DNA of 64,000 nucleotides, taken from NCBI GenBank assembly GCA_032871835.1, contig CM065297.1:64095253-64159252 (forward strand), given 5' to 3'. Shown here piece after piece: positions 1-9,677 of the stretch (position 1 is its first letter; every line of letters starts with the position of its first letter). This DNA comes from Dipteronia dyeriana. Taxonomy: Eukaryota > Streptophyta > Magnoliopsida > Sapindales > Sapindaceae. The notes beneath the pieces were generated by a model that did no database searches, was not told the DNA's origin, and saw nothing but the letters and a program-made list of their open reading frames with translations. Both the position numbers and the translations under genes were made by a program.

Positions 1-487
1 CAGCCTATGAGTTGTGGAAAGTGGGCAGATCAGGTTGATCCCCCACATGGTGAATAGGTAAGGCGAACTAATTGATGGTAGCCGCTCTGGAGGAAGGTGG
101 CTCAAGTTCGAGGTCCTCTAGCACAATTCACATGACTGCACAAACACCTTCGCGTCTTGGAGAATAGTTGACCAGTAATACCCCATGCGAAGCACTTGAT
201 ACGCAAAAGCCTCCCCAACAATGTGATTCCCGCAGTCCCAGTGTGGACCTCTCTTAATGCCCAACTGGCATTGTCAAGATACATACATCGAAGCAAATGA
301 AGGGATTTGCCTCTCTTGTAAAAGTACCCATCGATCAGGCCATACCAGACGGATAACCTCTTGGTTTTTCAGGCTTTGTCGGGATCTTCAGGAAGCTTTT
401 CTTTCTAGAGGTGGGAAACTTTTGGGTCTATCCAACAAGACAGCCGCTCAACGGGGAAGATTTCCTTTCCTTGCCCGCTGTTATGCT
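1..487 (-). pseudogene. G1 integrase N-terminal zinc-binding domain and start of catalytic core
   Basis: Minus-strand translation of about 110-250 gives the H2C2 zinc-binding pattern of gypsy integrases: an HIVGEAF segment, then VLRMGYYW and a closing CELC pair. Towards position 1 it continues into NLSHLPPE and WGINLICPL, the start of the core domain. The family motif there is WGIDLIGPL, so the first catalytic Asp is Asn here. A stop follows the zinc cysteines and the upstream half is frameshifted. Positions 251-487 encode the linker between RNase H and integrase. The rest of the core lies off the left edge. Confidence 0.8.
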
Positions 488-905
488 TGATTAGAAGATC
501 GCATAGAAGGGCACTCTTCTGGGTAGGGCTTGACCCCCATTCGTAGCTATCTTTACTAAGATGTCTGCACGATGGTTTTTCTGTAGAGGTATCTGCTCAA
601 TCCAGATCCCATTGAACCTTTCCCTGAGTTGTTGGACCAATTTCAGGTAGGCAGCCCTGTTGTCGCCCCTGGCTTGGTAAAGTCTTGTAACCTGGTTGAC
701 AATGAGCAACGAGTCACTCTTGAGGTGCAAAAAATCAGCCCTAAGCTCAAGAGCAACCTTCATTCCTGCTATGGGAGCTTTATACTCGGCTTCAATATTG
801 GTTTCTTTGAACTTGAACCAGAAACAGTGGCAACATTTCGTCCTTTCCGGATCACTCAGGACTATACCAGCTCCAATTCTGCCTGTCCAGATGCTCCACC
901 ATTGT
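488..905 (-). pseudogene. G1 RNase H domain, distal part
   Basis: Minus-strand reading shows GAGIVLSDPE, then TNIEAEYKAP with the second catalytic acid, HLKSDSLLIVNQV with the third, and NHRADILVKIA with the fourth. This is the RNase H domain that follows reverse transcriptase in Tat-like gypsy polyproteins, and it matches the E copy at 53935-54708. The start of the domain was cut off by insertion of A at 905/906-910. If A and one AAAGA copy are ignored, the sequence runs on from 12282; the first catalytic Asp position then reads Asn and a frameshift follows. The domain was therefore probably dead apart from the insertion. Confidence 0.82.
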
Positions 906-910
906 AAAGA

Positions 911-3532
911 TGAAAATACAAACACGGTTAAATGCTCAAGACTAACCTAGAGAGGGGGTGAATAGGTTAGTTACTTTTTTCGACTCCCTTAGAAACAAAC
1001 AAAAGTTTGTCCCTCTAGATTGCTTATATCACAATATATATATATCAAATAAAGACACTTAATCAATATATAAAAAAAAAAAAACAAAGTGTGAAACAAA
1101 CAAGTAATTGTAACACATACACAATCTATATTATAGAAAGGAAGTCAACTTACATAAAGAGTTCTATCCATATTATTCAAATAACAAATACAAATATAAG
1201 AGAGACAGAGATAGAGAAAAGTTGACACAAGATATAACACGATAAACCTCCAAAGAGGAAACATCCATGGGTTAGCAACCACCGGCAAACAAAATCCACT
1301 AATAGATAAGACAAGTACAATCTCTTAAGTGACCCCTTCACCTAGAAACTAGCCTCCTATCCTACTCATGAAAATGTCACCCAAATGCTCAACAATTCGA
1401 GGCCTCACACCTCTTGTCAAGACTTCCTCGCTCACCTTACCGAATCCTCACGATCCAAGGCAAGACTTCTTGCTCAACTATCCGAGTCCTCGTGACTCTA
1501 GTCAAGACTTTCTCGCTCACCCTTTCCGGATCCTCACGACAATAGGCAAGACTTCTTGCTCGACTATCTGAGTTCTCCCAACTCTAGCCAAAACTTCCTT
1601 GCTTGACAATCCAATGTCTCACACCTCTTGCCAAGACTTTCTTGCTCAACAACATAGGTCTCACACCTATTGTCAAGACTTCCTTCTCACAAGACATCTA
1701 GGTGATCATGAATGCAAAACGCAAACAAGCACGCAACATAGAATGTTATGATCAACACATCCTATGGAAAATACTAGACATGAGCATGAATGCACAAAAC
1801 AAATGTAATCTAGTCAATCATGCATGTTTAATTCATCTAGATCATGTAAGATATGTTCAACATTAATTACAACCTAGATACATGCATAGATCTAAAACTT
1901 GAATCATAAGATATGTTCAATTAATCACATAATCAAGTTTAAATAATATATACCAAAAACATGCTAAAATCATATGACAAAGTCATTTAGATTAAAGCTA
2001 AAGTTCTAGAGCATATTCCTATTTATAGATTCAACAAAACACATGAATAGCTCAAAAGAACATAAGCACATTAATCAATGTGAGAATTCGGCTAAGAGAT
2101 CCTAATACATGTGAGGAACTATTTTTCAAAAAATCAATCAATCAAAGATCATCAAATAGTCCTAGAAACAAAACTAGCACAATACAATCCCAAACATGTG
2201 AAAACATAGTGAAAATCAAAACCTAACTCAACATGCAAGATTTCAATTGAAACTCAACCTTGCCTTAAAAGAGTTCAAAACTCAAATCAAAACATTCACA
2301 ATACACATATTTATAATGAAGAAGAAAACCCAAGGCAATTGACTAAGTTTTAAAAGAAAACTTTGAGAGAAAATCAATACCTTAGTTGATTTTGGTGCAG
2401 TCTCGTTTTTGTAAGTTTAGACTCCAAATACAGCAATAAAGCTCACTCAAACCTTCAGAGAAAAGTTGGAGGATGAATATAAAAACACTCTCAACTTTAA
2501 ATCACTCAAATCGGAGTTTAAATGAAGAAGTTATGATGTTTGGAATGTGAGAAAATGTAGAGAGAAAATTTCTGCACACAAGTTTAAATTTCATCTTAGA
2601 ATGAAATGTGAGAGGGAAAGAAATATAAAGAAGAGGGAAAGAATGAAGCAAGAATGATTGAATTGCCCTCCTTTGTTATTGTTTCCCCGAGATGGTGTGT
2701 GGGAATCTTGGTGCAGCATGGTGTTGCATCCTAGATGGCCAAGCGCCATCTCGGGCTTGCACCTCTTGTTGGCCTTTGGCCAAGGTGCAACTCCCTTGCA
2801 CTTCTATCACGTTCTTCGACCGTTCTCCAACCTCCAAACTCGGAATTCAAATCCGTTTACGGATTACGAACTGTAACTCTTTCACAAACATGGACATATT
2901 TGATACTCAACCCTGAAAATAATAATTCAAACCGATATACGAAGACGAAGACAATGTATGCAACATGAGTTGAAAGTGTAGTATCTTTTGACTTAGAACT
3001 TGAAATCAATAGTATGAGTAACCGAAATGACCGAAACTCAATCGAGAATAAATTAAGACTAAAATCAAGTTCAAAATCCATGTTATACAAACATATACAC
3101 ATACAAACACAATTCACACAAGAATGCAAACTTCATAAAGATAGTCTCCAATCATGCATTTTTCCAAAACATGTTATTTCCATACCAATGCATGAGCAGT
3201 TATCTTCAAATGTGTGAATGTGTTATACATGGTGCACAATAGGGACACATGAATGAATTGTATATATGTGCCTATAATAGTGCACAACGATGCAGGGACA
3301 CAAATATATGAATTATGTGTGTGTGCCTAAGCCTTGTAAGAGAAAGATAAGGTCTTAGTATACCTTTGTAGAATCATATTGCATCATTTCTCTTTGAAGA
3401 CTTTGAACTTGCTTTGACTTGTTGTTCATTCTTCTTTGAAGCTTGAATCATCATGAATCTAAACAACTAAATCATTACAAGTAAACATCATTTTGATATG
3501 GAATTAATGCCAACACAAACTAAAACCTAACA
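911..3532 (-). repeat. A 3' LTR
   Basis: This 2622-bp LTR is paired with 9678-12276; the ends are TGAAAATAC and CCTAACA in plus orientation. Near its U5 end it has the CCTAGAGAGGGGGTGAATAGG block. At about 1390-1690 there is a degenerate array of roughly 45-bp units around CAAGACTTCTTGCTC. At 2686-2754 there are two decayed CCGAGATGG/CCATCTCGG palindromes. It differs from its partner by scattered substitutions of a few percent, so the insertion is not recent. Confidence 0.93.
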
Positions 3533-3547
3533 ATCTCCCCCTTTGGC
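3533..3547 (-). promoter_or_regulatory. A polypurine tract
   Basis: The minus strand reads CCAAAGGGGGAGAT directly before the LTR start TGTTAGG, the expected plus-strand priming site. A second tract of the same kind (AAAAAGGGGGAGA on the minus strand) lies at 3930-3942. Multiple purine tracts ahead of the 3' LTR are a known Sirevirus trait. Confidence 0.85.
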
Positions 3548-3991
3548 AAATTCCATATCGAAATCACCTATACATTTACTACAAGTATAAAAATGAAGAT
3601 AGGTCACAAAATCACTCCCTCACATTACAATGAGTAAGATTCCTGTAACTAATCTTCATCAACTCTTGAACTTCATCTTGATCTTCTCTTCAAGCAACCT
3701 ACAAATCATCTCAAAGCACAATGCATATACAAGAGAAAAACAACAAATGGCAACATATAATATGGATAAGAATATACAATTAAGTCCACAAATACATGTA
3801 TCTCCCGCTCAATACATGCCAAAACACAAGAATTCTTAATCAAATCTTAAGACTAATTATTGCACGCCATTGAAAGTTCAAAAGACCACAAAAACAACAT
3901 AAAAAGAAACTAAGTAACTAGCATCTCTTTCTCCCCCTTTTTGACATGAAATGATGCCAAAAGGTAAGAAATATACCACAAGACTCAAATA
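3548..3991. other. A internal spacer between extra ORF and 3' LTR
   Basis: Apart from the second purine tract at 3930-3942, this stretch shows no reading frame that I recognise. It corresponds to the short spacer expected between the last ORF and the 3' LTR. Confidence 0.6.
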
Positions 3992-5053
3992 CTAGCTACT
4001 TTGTCCACCAAAGAAAGATGTGTGAGTAGTTGATCTAACATAATGCTTGAGAGGTGGTCTTGAACTTGAAGCAATACATTCCTCCAACTCTTTTATCCTA
4101 GCATCTTGTTGAACAACTATAGCACTAAGCTCATCAACCTTCTCCTTCAAATGAATAGCCCAATCCGGAAGAATGTTTGTGCTAATCACATAACAATCAA
4201 CTTGAGAACTACTAAATAGTCCAAAAGTATCACATGTCTTACCCTTACCCTTATATGACATGTATGACACACGTTTATCACTATACTTCTCCAAGGGTTG
4301 TACTAACTCATCATCTTCTCTACTCTTAACCCCACGAGCTAAACACATTGAAGTTATAAACCCCGATAGTGCAAGCTTTTTATCACCTCTAGTAGATAAA
4401 GTCGCACTATCAATATAAAGCATGAGAAGATCCCCAAGGTTTATAGGTTGATTAGTCACTAAGGCATACACTATTTTGATCTTATCCTTATTCAACTCGG
4501 TTGAATTCGAAGATCCAATAATGTTAGTGCAAATGAATAGATACCAAAATGCACTAGCCTTAGTTAACTCATGTTGACTAATATATGCTCTACCTTTCCA
4601 CTCAAAAGAAGCATTGTCACAAAGAGTTCTACCAATGATATTAAGATTCTCAATGACATCTACATCTAGAAAACTCGAATCTATATCATTAGATAGCCCA
4701 AGAAACTTGTTAATATTTTCCGGGTTAACTCTAAACACAACACCCCTTATCTCCATCAAAGCATCAAATAAGGTGGCACTTTCTTTATATTCAAGATAAA
4801 ACTCTATAACAAGAGTATCATTCACAATTCAAAACATGCTCACCCAAGATTCCCAATTTCTATCCTTAATGCACTTAAGAACATAAGAATCTTTACACTT
4901 ACCTAAGTCAATGCCTCTCTCTTGAAATATCTTCTTAGTTCCAAAGATCCCTAAATATTTTATCCTTGAAGCTTTGGATCCTTTTGAGGTAGACTTGGCT
5001 TTCACAATAGGATTCAATTGATTTCCACTTCCAGTAACCTTAATTCTTCCCAT
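3992..5053 (-). pseudogene. A extra ORF, Transposase_32-like plant transposon protein, one in-frame stop
   Basis: This is a sense-strand reading frame of about 350 codons between gag and the 3' LTR. It starts at ATG 5053-5051 and is interrupted only by TGA at 4831-4829; the frame is unchanged on both sides. The first part contains KKIFQERGIDLG and IKDRNWESWV. The second contains VIEFYLEY, RGVVFRVNPENINKFLGL, ASAFWYLFI and INLGDLLMLYI. This order of motifs is that of the family named putative plant transposon protein (Transposase_32 type), whose function is unknown. A coiled-coil-like segment (VDELSAIVVQQDARIKELEE) lies near the C-terminus. The start MGRIKVT resembles the H ORF start MARTKQT. 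Solo LTR O lies about 450 bp upstream in the same orientation. Confidence 0.75.
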
Positions 5054-5504
5054 TTGTTCCTATGTTATAAGATGCTATATACATAAAACAAAAGTGAGTG
5101 AAAGACAAAACAAGCATATTAGTCACAAATATATAAAAACAAAGACATATGACTTAAGAATGAATCATCATGCAAGACAAAGATAGTAAGTAGTATCTTA
5201 CAAGTATCATTAAGTCAAAATATGCCAACATGTAACAAAATGAAGCATGTGAACATATCATAAAAGAGAACAATGTCTAGCATACAATGCTCCTCCTTGA
5301 TAAATGCTATAACTAAAATCAATGATAGCATAAAGTTCACAAAGGTGTTCACACAATCACACATTCAAGCAATTTGAAGAAGTATCAACAAAATAAGCTT
5401 CATATGCTAAGAGAGATACACAAAGATTTTTCAAGTTCTCTCATAATTCTTCAACAATTACTAAAATATAATCATACTCATAAACAAAGTGTGTGTGAGA
5501 GATA

Positions 5505-6404
5505 TGTTGACGTCGATTTCTGGATGTGTGAGAAATAGCCAACAAGGATTGGATTTCAGCTGTGATTTCAAAGAAAAAGAGAAAGAGAAAGAGAAAGTAA
5601 TTGGACGCAAGTTTTTTACGTGGTAAAACTTCGATGACCAGAGAAACGTCCACGGGTGGTTGAATGATCAACCAAGCCAAAATCCACTACGAAATAGTAA
5701 AAATACAATTCTCGATCTCTCTTTCTTCTCTCTCTATTATTCCTACAATTGCTTGTCTATCTTCTTTTTTAGCGAGATTATGGGTCTATTTATATGTTTA
5801 TAGAACCCTAATATGCTTTGTACAAGTAATAGATCTTTGTATTTAATTATGATTATTTACTTGCTTGAAGCGGACTATCTTCTTTCCTGTTTCGGAGTCT
5901 TGGATTGAAATTGAATGGGACTCTAGTAATGTAGTCCAATTAGGACTTGTTTCCTTATAATAGCGTAGTCTTTTTAAAGAAATAAAGTTGTTACCTGATT
6001 GGGAACCCTTCCTGCTCAGTATTCTGTTGTCATTGGGATTTCTTTTTGATATGGATATATTCATGTATTTAATGACCTAATCCGTGTAAGTTAAGTGCTA
6101 GGCTTTTTATTCAGTTTTCTTCATATTTGTCCCGAGTAAGGACAATACCCGCTGGTCCCGAGTAACATCATTTGATCCCGAGTAGAAATGTCATTTAACC
6201 AGTCCCGAGTGTCATTAACTGGTCCTGAGTAGTTTATGACGTCGATTGACCCTAGACAGGTTCTGTTCAACACCTGCTTACTCAGGTTTTCTCTTCTTCG
6301 GTGATGTCTTGTAGGATACTTTCTGAACGCCTATACGGATGTCCACCTAGCAATTTATCCTTTTTGTTGATGATGTGTATGTACGATAAAATTCATATAT
6401 GACA
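5505..6404 (-). repeat. Solo LTR O inserted in element A
   Basis: This 900-bp sequence starts TGTTGACG, ends TATGACA and is flanked by AGATA at 5500-5504 and 6405-6409. It resembles the LTRs of M and N: the same start, a TTTACGTGGTAAAAC block, and a TATA box reading ATATAAATAG on the minus strand at 5786-5795. There is no second LTR or internal region, so it is a solo LTR left by LTR-LTR recombination. Element D carries the matching unoccupied site near 36718. Short TCCCGAGTA repeats occur at about 6130-6235. Confidence 0.88.
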
Positions 6405-6477
6405 AGATATGCTTCAAATATATATTAAGAAGTAGTTTGATAATCAATCATGCAAACAATTTCCAACAACTATCCTT

Positions 6478-6835
6478 TAAGAGAATTGATTTTAACATAT
6501 GAGCCTGTGTGTGCATGTGGCTCGTCATTCCATTTCTGTTTTTCAACCAGAGCTCATTTGATTTTCAACTATACTCCTTTTTAAGCCTTCCTCCTTTTCT
6601 TTTTAGGCTTTGAATCAAAGATTTTTTTTTTATGATTTCATTTCAACACTTCTTTGATTTTTCCATTTTATTTTACATAAACTAAATTCACTTCATGACA
6701 GCTTTCACTCATCACAATGGTGTAGTTCTTTCCAACATTGGGTAGCTTTCACAACCAAAGTGTGTAGCCCTTTCCATGAAGGTGCTCGTTGAGTTCTATG
6801 TATTTACCGAAGAAAAATGGATACTAACCATAGGT
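6478..6835 (-). other. Non-coding block conserved between elements A and D
   Basis: This stretch aligns closely with 36838-37185 in D. Shared landmarks in plus orientation are GTGGCTCGTCATTCC, TTTTTAGGCTTT, TGGTGTAG(C/T)(C/T)CTTTCC and GAAGGTGCTCGTTGAG, including a doubled GTGTAGCCCTTTCC motif. No reading frame is shared. It lies between the coding part and the purine tracts in both elements, so it may be a required cis signal or a leftover 3' untranslated region. Confidence 0.7.
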
Positions 6836-7689
6836 CTTTTTAAATGTACTTAAGCATAAATACTTCAAGGTGTATCCAATGTTTACATATTAGTAAACTC
6901 AACCTACTAGCAAAATATATAAGAAAAGCACGGTGCAATTTTAGAAAACCAAGATTTATGGCTCATAAGCACATGATCTAAGAGCAATAAGTAGAGACTT
7001 ATTCAAGATCATTACTTCTCTAAAGAGTAGCTTTCAAAGAATATGAAGCTCATATTTTCAAAAGTAATGCCACTCAATTTACTATACACAAACAATCATC
7101 AAAGTTAAGATCAATGTGAACAATTTCACTATTAGATTCTAAAATAGCAAATGTCAATGAGAACCATATGTATGCTATACAAAATTCTCTAATATGACAT
7201 GCTATGAGATGTACATCAACAATTGAGTCAAAAGATGAATATCTAAGAGAACATGCATTAGAGTATAGAGATACCTTTTTGCACATTATATTCACCAAAT
7301 ATCATACTTCTGCCTTTTTTATGAGCACTCTTGCCTTGAATGTCCTCATGACACCAAGTTGACGATGTTTCACAACAAGAGTATAAAAAGCATAATATCT
7401 CAACTCAATCAACACATATATCAAAAGAACTTCTCTAAAGTTAATCAACAAATTTTGACCATCATAACAAACATGATGTGAGATAACCAAGTTCATATCA
7501 ATACATGGAGTATTCAAAGCTAGCAAGCAAGAATTCTCTACACAATTGACATATTGCCTCAAAGTTATCTCACATGTACTTCTTATATTAGTGATACGAG
7601 CACTCACCCTTGAACCACTTGCTCTTGGCTGTACCTACACAAACATTTCCAATATAATCCTTGACAACAATGTTAAATATAGAGTAAAG
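6836..7689. other. A region between gag and conserved block; no pol detected
   Basis: Pol would be expected here. The minus-strand frames show short open stretches (for example 7302-7607) but no aspartic protease D-S-G, no integrase zinc finger or D-D-E spacing, and no YVDD reverse transcriptase motif. I see no known domain. The stretch may be the remains of a deleted pol gene. Confidence 0.6.
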
Positions 7690-9594
7690 TCATTCAATGA
7701 CTTGATTAACAAGAATATCATTAACACACTCTTCCTTAACATTTTCAACACAAGCTTTGTCAAGTTGAACAAGATTAGCTTTCTTTCTACTCCAAAACTT
7801 CTTTTCATGCTTAGCAAAATTATCATGTTTTTCAACTTTCAAATCCTTAGCATGTTCAAGTTGAAGTTTAATCTCCTTATCTCTAGATTCATTCCCTAAT
7901 TTGCATTTTTCAATATATTTATAACACCTGGGCTTAATGTGACCTATTTTGTTGCAATAATGGCAAATTGGAATAAAAGATGAGATTGTACCTTTTGGAG
8001 TTGAACTAGCTTCACTAGAAGTTTGCAAAGATACCTTGTTTGCCAACTTCTTCTTGGCTTTTAATCTTTTATTCTTGTGTGGTTTCTTATCAATCACGAC
8101 TTCATCCAAGTTAGTAAGAAGTGGTGCTTCCAAGGGCTCCTCTTCAACTACCAAGTCGTCTTCACCACTATGAGAGTTAACAAGATTCCTAACACAAGAC
8201 ACACTTACCGAATCATTAACTAAGTCCTTGATGGCCTCCTTAGCCGTGTCTATCTCTTCCATTAATTCTTGTTCTCTCTTCTTCAAAGAAGATATCACAT
8301 TATCCTTCTCAAGGTTTATCTTTTCAAGTTCTCTAAACTTCTTCATAATATCACCTTTCTCACCAAGAAGTCTACGAGTGACAACCACAAACTCATCTAG
8401 TTGTTTCTTGATCAAATCATCCTTCTCAACTACCTCTCTTAGAGCATTATCTCTAGCTTCTTAAAGCTTTTCTATCTTGTCCAACAAATCAAGATTAGTA
8501 GGAATGGAACTAGAGCTTCCATGATGATTTGCATCTAAGTTCTTGTTCAAAGATATTGTACCATCAACATCTAGTGGAGAATGAGAAGCTACAAAGTTGC
8601 TCACCAACTCTTCATCACTTGAAGACTCACTACAAGAGCTCTCATTATCACTAAAGTTATCATCACTCCAAATAGCAACCAACACTTTACCTTTCTTGTC
8701 TTTCTTAGATGGCTTATTGGTGCACTGAACATCTTTCTTGTTCATGGCTTGACTATTCTTCTCATTCCTTGAAGATGATGTTTTCTTAACTCCTTTTTCC
8801 TTAGAAGACTTGCCTCTAGGCTTGGCATTCTTCTTTAGAAACTTCTTGAACTTTCTAACCAAAAGAGCCATCTCTTCTTTTTCATCATCACTCTCCTCCT
8901 CAATAGCATTGAGAGCAATTCCCTTACTCATAATCTTTAACTTCAAGCACATCTCATAAATTTGGAAAGACTCAAGCAACTCATCAATGTTCATACTATC
9001 CACATCCTTACTTTCCTCAATGGCCGTCACCTTTGATTTGAATCTCTTAGGAAGAGACATAAGGATTTTCCAATTTAAACACTCTTTTGAGATAGGTACT
9101 CCACGTGCTTGACATTGGTTAGCAATGTTAAGAAGCTGGAATTGGAAGTCTTTAAACTTTTCTTCTTCACCCATACTTAAACCTTCAAATTTAAATACCA
9201 ACATTTGAAGCCTTGATTTCTTCACCACTAAGGTTCCTTCATTAGTAACTTAGAGAGTATCCCAAGCTTCCTTTGAGGAAACAAGATTTTGAATGTAGGA
9301 GAATTGATGCCCATGAACTCCTCCAAAGATGGCATTCATAGCACGATGGTGCCATTTAGCAACTTCAAACTCATTCGTTGTCCATTCACTCATTGGCTTG
9401 AGTATCATGGTTCCATCCTCTTGAACCTTGGTAGGAGGACTATAACCTTCTTCCACTACCATCCAAGCCCTTTTATCAATACAGTGGATGTAGGCTTTCA
9501 TCCTCAACTTCCAATACCCATAGTTAGTGCCTCGAAGTAATGGTGGCCTAGTATTTGAGGCTCCTTCCGCCATTACATCATCTTGTAAACCCAT
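7690..9594 (-). pseudogene. A gag polyprotein, two in-frame stops, first zinc knuckle deleted
   Basis: It starts at ATG 9594. The N-terminal part has LLRGTNYGYWKLRMKAYI, typical of Copia gag, followed by a helical region, basic and Ser/Asp-rich stretches, a long coiled coil (around 8240-8415) and a CHYCNKIGHIKPRC zinc knuckle near the C-terminus. One frame runs throughout, broken by TAA at 9252-9250 (Gln in element C) and by TAA near 8463 (Glu in C). Compared with C, 39 bp encoding the upstream CCHC knuckle are missing, without a frame change, at about 8722. It forms particles and binds RNA in its family; this copy cannot make the full protein. Confidence 0.85.
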
Positions 9595-9661
9595 GACTTC
9601 AAAAGCCTTGGAAAAACCATGAATGCATCACCTGGACTCTCACTAAGTACAATCTAGTGTC

Positions 9662-9677
9662 CTGCTATGATACCAAT
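9662..9677 (-). promoter_or_regulatory. A primer-binding site (initiator tRNA-Met)
   Basis: The minus strand reads ATTGGTATCATAGCAGG directly after the LTR end, matching the TGGTATCAGAGC complement of initiator tRNA-Met with one change. It fixes the minus orientation of A. Confidence 0.9.

Noticed and set aside
7302..7607. Protein gene between gag and the conserved block in A
   Set aside because: No motif, no counterpart in D, and the frame is bounded by stops in both directions; likely chance.
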